The notes beneath the pieces were generated by a model that saw nothing but the letters and a program-made list of their open reading frames with translations, searched no databases and was not told where the DNA came from. Below, piece after piece: positions 1 through 7,403 of a stretch of 8,472 bases of DNA. Numbering within the stretch: the first letter of the stretch is position 1; every line of letters begins with the position of its first letter. Source of the DNA: an uncultured Oligoflexia bacterium (lineage in GTDB: Bacteria; Bdellovibrionota; Bacteriovoracia; Bacteriovoracales; Bacteriovoracaceae); assembly GCA_950060715.1 (NCBI GenBank), contig CATLVA010000047.1, positions 1 to 8,472 of the forward strand, given 5' to 3'. A program made the translations under genes and the position numbers.

Positions 1-1976
1 ATTCACCAGATACTTGTTTCTTTGAAATGGGTATGGATTCCTTATTTCTCACTCAAGTAGCATTAAAACTTAAGTCTGAATTTAATAAGGAAATTAGCTT
101 TAGGCAGTTGACTGAAGAGTTAGCTGATCTTAATAGTTTAAGCCAGTTTTATCAGGATATTTATATCGAAGACGTTTCTACAATTGAAGTAGCTCCGGAA
201 CCAGTTATTTCAAGCCCAGCGATGATAAACTCCATAAATATTTCTGCTGGAGGAGTTGAAGGAATAGTGCAAGCTCAATTGCAGATAATGCAAACCCAAC
301 TATCACTACTTTCAGGGCAGGGTCATATCTCTCAGACTACAACTCAGACACAACCACAACAGCAAGCAGTCCCGCAAACAAAGGAGCGAGTTGAAGTTCA
401 AGCAGAAGCGAAAACAGATGAAGCGTATAACCTAAAAGCAGAGCTTAATAACACAAAACAAGCTTTTGGTGCAATCGCCAGGATAGAAACTCAAAAGCAA
501 GTTTCAATAAAGAACGATTTTATAGAGAATTTTATTGAAGAGTATAATACCCAAACCATTCAGTCGAAGAACTTCACTCAAGATTCTCGAAAAGCTCATG
601 CCGATCCACGTGCAGTCACAGGTTTTAAACCAGAACATAAAGAAATTGTGTATCCAATAGTTGTGAAGGCATCAAAAGATCAAGAGCTGATTGATCTGGA
701 TGATAATCGCTATATTGATATGTTATGTGGTTTTGGATCTAACTTTTTTGGAAATAGAAACAAGCATATTCAAATGAGGATTCAAGAACAAATGGATCTT
801 GGGTATGAGATAGGTCCTCAGCATCCACTTACAAAAGAAGTGAGTGGGATGATAAACGATATGACTGGTAATGAACGAACCGCTTTTTGTAATACTGGTT
901 CTGAAGCAGTACTTGGTGCCATGCGGATTGCAAGAACTATAAGTGGAAAGAAAAAAATTATTTCTTTTAATGGCTCTTACCATGCGCCTAAGGACGAAGT
1001 TATAATAAGAGGATCAAAAAAAGGTGATACTTTTCCGGCTGCACCTGGAATTAATAAAGATGCTGTCTCAAATATGATCGTACTTGAGTATGGAGAAGAT
1101 AGCTCATTTCAAACCTTGTCGGAGTTAATTGCAAAGGGCGATGTAGCTGCGGTTATAGTAGAACCGGTGCAAAGTAGAAGAAGTGATTTTCATCCTAAAG
1201 AATTTTTAAAGAAAGTGAGAGAACTCACTTTGGCCAATGATGTTTGTTTAATTTTCGACGAAGTCATAACAGGATTTAGAATTGCTCTTGGTGGAGCTCA
1301 AGAATTTTTTGGTATTCGAGCTGATTTATGTACTTATGGAAAAATCGTTGGTGGCGGTATGCCGATTGGTGTCGTGAGTGGAAAAGCAAAATTTATGGAT
1401 GCACTGGATGGGGGACATTGGCAATATGGTGATGACTCTGTTCCAACTGTAGGAGTTACTTATTTTGCAGGGACATTTGTCAGACATCCACTTGCACTTG
1501 CAGCAGCAAAAGGTGCTCTTGAAGTATTAAAAGAAATCGGAAATGAAGGGTTGAATGAACTTAACAGAAAAGCTGATAAGTTCGTTCAGGATATAAATTC
1601 TTTTTGTTTGCAGGTGAACTCACCCCTGAGATTTGCAAATTTTGGTGCGTTAATGAAGCCCAAATGGGAACAAGAATTTAAGTACACTGATATTTTCTTT
1701 GCCCATCTTAGAATGAACGGTATCCACTGCTATGATGGTTTTCCTTGGTTTATTAACCTTGCCCATACAGATGCACAATTAATGGAAGTTAGCCGCAAGA
1801 TTAAAAGCAGTGTCGCCAAGATGCAAGAAGTTGGCTTAATGCAAGGTGGGTCAATATACCAAAGTAAAGAGGTCATGCATTCTGATCTGCCTCCGCGCTC
1901 CGGTCTTACTCTTGGTCGAGATGAGCAAGGTTTTCCAAAATGGTTTGATGAAAATAGTGTTGAGGTTAAACTATAG
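1..1976 (+). CDS. C-terminal part of PKS/NRPS protein: carrier domain plus GSA-type aminotransferase domain (5' partial)
   Basis: Seen: the frame is open through the left edge. Codons upstream of the first ATG (27) read SPDTCFFE and run into MGMDSL, a phosphopantetheine-attachment motif, so that ATG is internal and the gene starts outside the window. With the codon at 3-5 as residue 1, 657 residues are visible. The carrier serine is residue 13 (39-41). A Gln/Thr-rich linker follows at about 75-130. A PLP aminotransferase fold covers about 200-610, with NTGSEA near 297-302, the cofactor Asp in FDEVITGF (residue 419) and the Schiff-base Lys in YGKIVGGG (residue 447, codon 1341-1343). The 28-residue Asp-to-Lys spacing matches glutamate-1-semialdehyde aminotransferase. 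Known: such fused domains, as in MycA of mycosubtilin synthesis, aminate a carrier-bound beta-ketoacyl thioester. Inferred: the same reaction here, in the cytoplasm, feeding the NRPS encoded 2 bp downstream. Whether the missing N-terminal part is PKS is unseen; the MGMDSL motif leans to a PKS-type ACP. Confidence 0.93.
   Translation, partial: SPDTCFFEMGMDSLFLTQVALKLKSEFNKEISFRQLTEELADLNSLSQFYQDIYIEDVSTIEVAPEPVISSPAMINSINISAGGVEGIVQAQLQIMQTQLSLLSGQGHISQTTTQTQPQQQAVPQTKERVEVQAEAKTDEAYNLKAELNNTKQAFGAIARIETQKQVSIKNDFIENFIEEYNTQTIQSKNFTQDSRKAHADPRAVTGFKPEHKEIVYPIVVKASKDQELIDLDDNRYIDMLCGFGSNFFGNRNKHIQMRIQEQMDLGYEIGPQHPLTKEVSGMINDMTGNERTAFCNTGSEAVLGAMRIARTISGKKKIISFNGSYHAPKDEVIIRGSKKGDTFPAAPGINKDAVSNMIVLEYGEDSSFQTLSELIAKGDVAAVIVEPVQSRRSDFHPKEFLKKVRELTLANDVCLIFDEVITGFRIALGGAQEFFGIRADLCTYGKIVGGGMPIGVVSGKAKFMDALDGGHWQYGDDSVPTVGVTYFAGTFVRHPLALAAAKGALEVLKEIGNEGLNELNRKADKFVQDINSFCLQVNSPLRFANFGALMKPKWEQEFKYTDIFFAHLRMNGIHCYDGFPWFINLAHTDAQLMEVSRKIKSSVAKMQEVGLMQGGSIYQSKEVMHSDLPPRSGLTLGRDEQGFPKWFDENSVEVKL
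1962..1965 (+). promoter_or_regulatory. Weak candidate ribosome binding site for the NRPS gene
   Basis: GAGG sits in the last codons of the aminotransferase gene, 13 bases before the NRPS ATG at 1979, a longer spacing than usual. With only TC between the TAG stop (1974-1976) and the ATG, ribosome re-initiation after termination is the likelier way the NRPS is translated. No stand-alone promoter is visible, so both genes are probably on one transcript. Confidence 0.35.
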
Positions 1977-1978
1977 TC

Positions 1979-4900
1979 ATGAACCTTTTTAAAGCTGAGA
2001 GTCGTTTTACCCCCCTGTCTGTAGGGGAGATAGAATTAAGTGCGCCAACGTCTGCAGCACAGAAAGAAATTTGGGCCAGTATCCAAATTGATGAAAACGC
2101 GACACTTTGTTTTAATGAATCAATTGTCATAAAAATTGATGGCAACATAGAAATAGCAAGACTTAAAAATTCCCTACAAGGATTTATTGAGAGACATGAT
2201 AGTTTTCGTAGCTGTTTTACCCCTGATGGGCGAAATATAATCGTCTATAGAAATACCGAATGCAATTTCGAGTACAGCGATCTAAGTGTTGATCCTCAAA
2301 AATTCGACGAATTAAAAAACAGATCAACTCTTATTGAATTCGATCTCGTGCAGGGTCCATTATACCATTTTCATCTCATAAAAATTTCTGAAGAACATTT
2401 TGAGTTGATCATCGTAGCCCATCATTTAATATGTGACGGATGGTCTATGGCGGTTTTGGTAAACGAAATTAGTAAGATCTATGAAGGTCTTAAACTAGAG
2501 CCTGCTCATCAGTTTGTTCCGTTCTCATTACAATTTGAAAAAGAATCCAAAGATGCGGATCTAAGTTATTGGATAAACAAACTAGAAAACGCTCCCTCAA
2601 ATATTGACCTACCCCTTGATAAGGTTAGGCCAGCTTTTCGCACCTATGAAAGTGAGCGCTTTGATTATAAATTAGATGAAACTCTTGTTGAAAATCTGCA
2701 AATATTAGCATCAAAAAATCGTTTAAGTTTTTACCATATTCTATTTGGAGCTTTTCAGGCTTTTATTGGCCGTTTAACAAATTCAACTGACCAAGTTATC
2801 GGTATAAGCAGTGCTCTTCAATCGAACTATGGTGCCTATGATCTTGTAGGTCATCTGGTTCAAATGCTTCCTATAAGAATGAAGATAGATCCTTCAATTG
2901 ATATAATTGAATTTTCAAAACTTGTTAAAACCGAAATGCTAAATGCCGTGGATCACTCCCGGGTTACATTTGGTGAAATAGTGCAGAATTTAAAAATTGA
3001 AAGAGATCCAAGCCATATACCTTTGATGAATATCATTTTCAATGTTGATCAGCAGTATGAAGGACAAGGGTTTGAGTTTAAGGCTATAAAAGCTCATTAT
3101 GATTCGATACCTAGATTCTTTGAAAATTTTGAAGTTTTTATTAATGCGACTACTTTGGGAAAGAACTGTGTCCTTGAGTGTCAGTTTAACAAGAACCTTT
3201 TTTATAGAGAGACGATAAGTCGTTGGATGGTTGAATTTGAAAATTGGCTGATTCAAATAACTAGAATGCCAAATCAACCTATTGAAGAATTAAACTTCGG
3301 CCTAGAGTATCTAAAACGGGCGACTAAATTATCAGCAGATACTGCTAGTGAAACATCAAGTGCGAATATTCGAGAAGAAGATCTGCAAGTCATGTTGTCT
3401 GCATGGAAAGATATTCTAAAAAACCAAAGTATTTCTAAGCATTCTAATTTTTTTGAAGTCGGTGGTCATTCTCTTTTGGCCATGGACCTAGTTCATTATT
3501 TCAAAAAACACTATCAAAACCTACTGACTGTTAAGTTGGTGATGATGAACCCAACGCCCGAAAAATTATGCCAAGCAATAGGTCCAATTAAAAAGAACAG
3601 AAGTGAGATACAAGAAGCTAAAATATTGAAGAGCGAATTTGATTTAAATCTTGCACAGAAACAAGCTTGGTATCTTCAAGAGATAAATCCAAATTCAACA
3701 ATGTTTAGCCTGCCAAGTGCAATTAGAATTCCCGTTGAGTTAGACATTGAGAAGTTAAAGTCAGCTTATTTAAAAATTTTAAAATTTCATCCACAGCTTA
3801 GAACAAAGATTATCAAAGGTCCCAAACAAGCGATAGAGTCTATTGAGAAAGTATTTGCTGGCCTTGATTTTGATGTCTATGAGTGTGATCTTGAAACGGC
3901 TGTTAGTCATATGGAGCAGCTTGCCGAAAAGCCAATAAGTATTAAGGATACTCCATTATTCAACGTGAAAATATATAAGTTATCAAAAGCAGATTATATT
4001 TTGTTTAACAATTTTCATCATATTATCTTTGATGGCTGGAGTTTTGATATTTTCTTTTCTCAGCTCAATAAACTATACCTTGATGAAGATAGCCTAATTG
4101 AGGAGCGAAGCTATCAACATTATGTTGATGAGCAAAAAGCATTACTTGCGACAGGTGAATTTAAATCGAAACTAGAAAAGTTAAAAACGTATTTTGAGTC
4201 ATCATCTAAAGTAAATCTATTACCTTGTGATTTTGAACGTCCTAATAAAATTAATCATTTTGCAAAGACATTGGATTTTACTATTGATTCAGATTTATTT
4301 GATTCTTTAAAATCCTTTTCTCAAAAAAATGACGTATCACTATTTAATATCTTTTTGTCATCGTTTTCTCGTTGTTTGATGAAGGAAATAGGTACGAATG
4401 AAATACTAATAGGAACTCCATTGCGGGCCAGACCAGAAGGAAGTGATCGCAATACCATTGGTTATTTCGTTAATTCACTCCCAGTTAAGATCATAAATAA
4501 GCAAGATGATTTGGAGTTTTTAAAGACCACTCAAGAGTCCATATTAAACACGGTAGAACACGAGAATATACCTTTAGAAAAACTCATTCAAGCTCTTGGA
4601 ATTCAGAGAAATCCTTCTTATACTGCTTTGTTTCAACATTTTTTTTCTTTTCAAGATGTAACAAATAGAGCTGGAACCTTTTCTCATTTGAATTACTCCC
4701 AAATAAATATATCAAAGGCATCAACTCACACAGATCTCGATATGTGGGTGAAAGTCAGTAAACAAAAAATAGAAGGTGCCATAGAGTATCGAGCGGACTT
4801 ATTTAAAGAAGAAAGAATTTCGGAGTTATACTCAAAATTTTTATCGGAGCTTAGATCAATCGCTAGAAATCAGGCAAAGAAAATCGAACAATGTGTTGAT

Positions 4901-7387
4901 GACTTTGACTTCACTAAACCTATTCATAGCTTTGTAGAGGAGTTTGCCCAGACATCTCCTTATAAGACTGCTATTAGGGTAAATGGAAAGTCTCTAAGTT
5001 ATTCAGAGTTAAATCAATTGGCTGATGACTATGCCGGGGCACTATATGCAAAAGGAATAAGACAGGCTGACTTGGTTGGAGTCTGTTCAAATAGGGATGA
5101 GAATTTAATTATATCTCTTCTTGCATTGATGAAACTTGGAGCAGGGTATGTTCCTCTTGACCCTTTTTTCCCAGATGAAAGATTGTTCTATATGATAGAG
5201 CATTCTGAAATAAAAACTCTCATTTGTAATGATCATATGAAGTCTCGGTTTGCTTCCTTAAGCTTGGAGCCGATTGGCTTTTCAGAACTAAAGAAATCTG
5301 ATCAAGCGACTTATGTTAAATCTCATGATGAGAACAATACTCTATACGTTATTTACACATCGGGAAGCACTGGAACACCTAAAGGGGTTGAGCTTGGTTG
5401 GCGCTCAGTAAAAAACTTTCTAGCTTCCATGCAAAGTAAGCTAAATTTAGGTCAAGATATTAAATTATTGGCTGTTACAACTTTAAGCTTTGATATTGCA
5501 GTTTTAGAGCTCTATCTTCCTCTTGTTTGTGGCGGCACACTTGTTCTTGCAGATAAATTTGATGCTGTTGATGGCGAGTCTCTCTCTCAATTGATCACGA
5601 AAGAAGAGATCAATATCATGCAAGCTACACCAACTACTTGGAGACTTCTTCTCGGTGTAGGGCATGAATTTCGTTCTCAATTCACTGTGCTGTGCGGAGG
5701 TGAACCCTTTCCTCTCGATTTAGCTCAATCTCTCCTAAAAAAAGATTTAAATGTTTGGAATATGTATGGGCCAACAGAAACTACTGTTTGGTCTCTAATG
5801 AAGAAATTGCAGCTACCTCTTGATAAAATTTCAATTGGTAAGCCGATTCATAACACTGAAATCTATATCTTAGACTCAAATCTTAATCCCGCTACAACTG
5901 GAGAGGTAGGAGAAATTTGTATCGGCGGTGAAGGGCTGGCAAAGGGGTATTTTAAAAACTCAGAGCAAACATCAAATTCGTTTGTTTTCCATCCAGAATT
6001 TGGAAGGATATATAAAACAGGTGACTTGGGACGAAAGCTCGATAGTGGTGACTTTGAGTGTTTGGGGAGAAATGACTCTCAAGTTAAAATAAGAGGATAT
6101 CGAATCGAATTAGGTGAAATTGAAAATAGGCTATCGATTTATAAGGAAGGAGCAGAGGTCGCGGTTGTTGCAGTTAGTTTAGACGAAGTAGATCAGGGCC
6201 TTGTGGCTTTCTATCGTAGAACACCTGGGGTAACAGAAGAGAAACTACGTGAGTTTTTAGCCGCCAAATTACCGGCCTACATGATTCCGAATCATTTTGT
6301 GTTTTTAGATGAGTTTCCACTTACTTTAAATGAAAAAATAGATAAAAAAACTCTCAGTGCAAATTTTCTTAAGAGTTTTAAAGCTGAAAAGGTTGATTCA
6401 CCAGCAACAGACTTTTCAGATAATGCTCGTGGAAAACTGGAAAAAATATGGTTTGATTTATTGGGTGTACTTAAGCCTAGTCTAGAGGATAATTTTTTTG
6501 AAGTCGGTGGACACTCTATGCTTGCTGTTGAGTTGTTCACTCGATTGGAGCAGGAATTCTCCATTGAACTTTCTCTCGCAGAATTGGTTAATAGAGCCAA
6601 TTTTGGTGATATCCTCCAGCTTGTTAGTGGCCAAAAAGAAGGTAAGCAAACGAGCTGCCTTGTTCATATCGATGTTAAATCAAGACAGAAAAACCTATTT
6701 TGCTTTCACGGTGTTGGCGGCAATATCCTTAATTATAGAGTTTTAGCTGGCCGTTGTGATGGTTTTGACGTCTATGGAATCCAGTCTTATGGCGTGAACG
6801 GCGAATCTAATCTCCCACAAAGTTTGGAAGAAATGTGCGAGCGCTATGTAAACGAAATTTTAACTGTTCAAAACTCTGGAGTTTTCTATTTAGCGGGAGG
6901 CTCTATGGGAGGGATCATCGCTTTGGAGGTGGCCACTCAGCTTAAGAGGAGAGGATATAGTGTAGCATCAGTTATCATGTTCGATACTTTTGGTCCGAAA
7001 ATCGACGTCAGTAAGAGGCAGGAAACTAATATTTTAAAGAAAATTCGCAATGCAATTTCTTGGCGCTACCGTAAAATTGTCACATCTTTTATTGCCTTAT
7101 TTTTTAAACTAATTGAGGTAAAATTACCTCATAAATATAGGTACTTTGATTTGGAGGTTCGAAACTATCGTCTACTTCATAAGTACCGGGTAAAGGAATA
7201 CCATGGTCGGGTAGATCTACTAAGGGCTCCAATTAATGAGGGAACCTGCTATAAAGATCCTTGGCTAGGATGGAAAGGAATTTTGACCCATGACTTTAAA
7301 TATTATGAACTCGAGGGTAATCACGAGCGTTTTGTTGAGATTGAAGAATTGCCATCTCTGGTTAATCGTATTCTCACTTCTTTGTAG
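1979..7387 (+). CDS. Nonribosomal peptide synthetase, C-PCP-C-A-PCP-TE
   Basis: Seen: 1802 residues. C1 spans about 20-450 with HHLICDG at 148-154. PCP1 spans about 465-535, Ser498 in FFEVGGHSL. C2 spans about 552-980 with HHIIFDG at 680-686. The A domain spans about 982-1475, with YTSGSTGTPKG at 1126-1136, FDIAVLE at 1171-1177, MYGPTETT at 1262-1269, YKTGDLGR, KIRGYRIELGE and the A10 lysine K1453 (NEK rather than the common NGK). PCP2 spans about 1480-1550, Ser1513. The type I thioesterase spans about 1560-1802, with GGSMGG (Ser1642), Asp1669 and His1782. The 27-residue Ser-Asp spacing matches the surfactin TE. There is no epimerase, methyltransferase or reductase. Oddity: no A domain between C1 and PCP1. 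Inferred: a cytosolic synthetase accepting the aminated acyl chain from the preceding protein, adding a small residue and releasing it through the TE. The ATG at 1979 is 2 bp after the previous stop, suggesting translational coupling. Product unknown. Confidence 0.96.
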   Translation: MNLFKAESRFTPLSVGEIELSAPTSAAQKEIWASIQIDENATLCFNESIVIKIDGNIEIARLKNSLQGFIERHDSFRSCFTPDGRNIIVYRNTECNFEYSDLSVDPQKFDELKNRSTLIEFDLVQGPLYHFHLIKISEEHFELIIVAHHLICDGWSMAVLVNEISKIYEGLKLEPAHQFVPFSLQFEKESKDADLSYWINKLENAPSNIDLPLDKVRPAFRTYESERFDYKLDETLVENLQILASKNRLSFYHILFGAFQAFIGRLTNSTDQVIGISSALQSNYGAYDLVGHLVQMLPIRMKIDPSIDIIEFSKLVKTEMLNAVDHSRVTFGEIVQNLKIERDPSHIPLMNIIFNVDQQYEGQGFEFKAIKAHYDSIPRFFENFEVFINATTLGKNCVLECQFNKNLFYRETISRWMVEFENWLIQITRMPNQPIEELNFGLEYLKRATKLSADTASETSSANIREEDLQVMLSAWKDILKNQSISKHSNFFEVGGHSLLAMDLVHYFKKHYQNLLTVKLVMMNPTPEKLCQAIGPIKKNRSEIQEAKILKSEFDLNLAQKQAWYLQEINPNSTMFSLPSAIRIPVELDIEKLKSAYLKILKFHPQLRTKIIKGPKQAIESIEKVFAGLDFDVYECDLETAVSHMEQLAEKPISIKDTPLFNVKIYKLSKADYILFNNFHHIIFDGWSFDIFFSQLNKLYLDEDSLIEERSYQHYVDEQKALLATGEFKSKLEKLKTYFESSSKVNLLPCDFERPNKINHFAKTLDFTIDSDLFDSLKSFSQKNDVSLFNIFLSSFSRCLMKEIGTNEILIGTPLRARPEGSDRNTIGYFVNSLPVKIINKQDDLEFLKTTQESILNTVEHENIPLEKLIQALGIQRNPSYTALFQHFFSFQDVTNRAGTFSHLNYSQINISKASTHTDLDMWVKVSKQKIEGAIEYRADLFKEERISELYSKFLSELRSIARNQAKKIEQCVDDFDFTKPIHSFVEEFAQTSPYKTAIRVNGKSLSYSELNQLADDYAGALYAKGIRQADLVGVCSNRDENLIISLLALMKLGAGYVPLDPFFPDERLFYMIEHSEIKTLICNDHMKSRFASLSLEPIGFSELKKSDQATYVKSHDENNTLYVIYTSGSTGTPKGVELGWRSVKNFLASMQSKLNLGQDIKLLAVTTLSFDIAVLELYLPLVCGGTLVLADKFDAVDGESLSQLITKEEINIMQATPTTWRLLLGVGHEFRSQFTVLCGGEPFPLDLAQSLLKKDLNVWNMYGPTETTVWSLMKKLQLPLDKISIGKPIHNTEIYILDSNLNPATTGEVGEICIGGEGLAKGYFKNSEQTSNSFVFHPEFGRIYKTGDLGRKLDSGDFECLGRNDSQVKIRGYRIELGEIENRLSIYKEGAEVAVVAVSLDEVDQGLVAFYRRTPGVTEEKLREFLAAKLPAYMIPNHFVFLDEFPLTLNEKIDKKTLSANFLKSFKAEKVDSPATDFSDNARGKLEKIWFDLLGVLKPSLEDNFFEVGGHSMLAVELFTRLEQEFSIELSLAELVNRANFGDILQLVSGQKEGKQTSCLVHIDVKSRQKNLFCFHGVGGNILNYRVLAGRCDGFDVYGIQSYGVNGESNLPQSLEEMCERYVNEILTVQNSGVFYLAGGSMGGIIALEVATQLKRRGYSVASVIMFDTFGPKIDVSKRQETNILKKIRNAISWRYRKIVTSFIALFFKLIEVKLPHKYRYFDLEVRNYRLLHKYRVKEYHGRVDLLRAPINEGTCYKDPWLGWKGILTHDFKYYELEGNHERFVEIEELPSLVNRILTSL
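2012..2027 (+). other. Short GC hairpin at the start of the NRPS coding region
   Basis: CCCCT and AGGGG can pair as a 5-bp stem around a 6-base loop, 33 bases after the ATG. It is the most G+C-rich spot in an otherwise AT-rich neighbourhood and falls in the variable region before the first condensation domain. It may only reflect codon choice; a role in translation start is speculative. Confidence 0.3.
3311..3600 (+). other. A-less module: C1-to-PCP1 junction and carrier domain PCP1
   Basis: Within the NRPS gene, the end of the first condensation domain (about residue 445) is followed after only about 20 linker residues by the first helix of a carrier domain (EEDLQVMLSAWKDIL) and its Ser498 (codon 3470-3472). 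None of the adenylation core motifs occurs before C2 begins near residue 552. The reading frame is uninterrupted, and no A-domain remnant is visible in the linker, so this is a designed A-less module or an old clean loss, not a frameshift. Confidence 0.9.
7275..7279 (+). promoter_or_regulatory. Candidate Shine-Dalgarno for the overlapping secreted-protein gene
   Basis: AAGGA lies 10 bases before ATG 7290, inside the NRPS thioesterase codons. It favours 7290 over ATG 7305 and TTG 7341, neither of which has a comparably placed purine-rich site. Because the bases also encode conserved-looking thioesterase sequence, the match could be chance. Confidence 0.4.
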
Positions 7388-7403
7388 CAACCAAATATTT
7401 GCT
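7290..7403 (+). other. Predicted Sec signal peptide of the secreted-protein gene
   Basis: From ATG 7290 the first 38 residues carry Arg/Lys at 9, 17 and 19, a hydrophobic run at about 23-31 and a cleavage-like IFA before KTISLS. If translation starts at TTG 7341 the signal is 21 residues, MKNCHLW to QIFA, a more typical length. The codons for this signal double as the last 33 thioesterase codons of the NRPS in another frame. Confidence 0.65.

Noticed and set aside
27..29. ATG as the start of the aminotransferase gene
   Set aside because: In-frame codons upstream encode the first half of the carrier-domain motif (FFE before MGMDSL), so this ATG is inside a domain and the gene extends beyond the window.
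723..983. Reverse-strand open frame
   Set aside because: It lies wholly antisense to the aminotransferase core, has no recognisable protein features, and the forward frame carries conserved motifs across the whole interval.
2990..3277. Reverse-strand open frame within condensation domain 1
   Set aside because: Antisense shadow of conserved NRPS sequence with no domain and no ribosome site I could see.
3311..3400. Adenylation domain lost by frameshift in module 1
   Set aside because: The gap between C1 and PCP1 is only about 20 residues with an unbroken frame, and no other frame there shows A-domain motifs.
6292..6746. Short open frames on both strands across PCP2 and the TE start
   Set aside because: They overlap one another and the conserved PCP2/TE frame; composition looks like shadow translation.
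7290..7390. Lipoprotein signal (LLC within FSLLCSN)
   Set aside because: Residues before the Cys (S-L-L) do not fit the lipobox, which wants Leu at -3 and a small residue at -1; cleavage after QIFA is more plausible.
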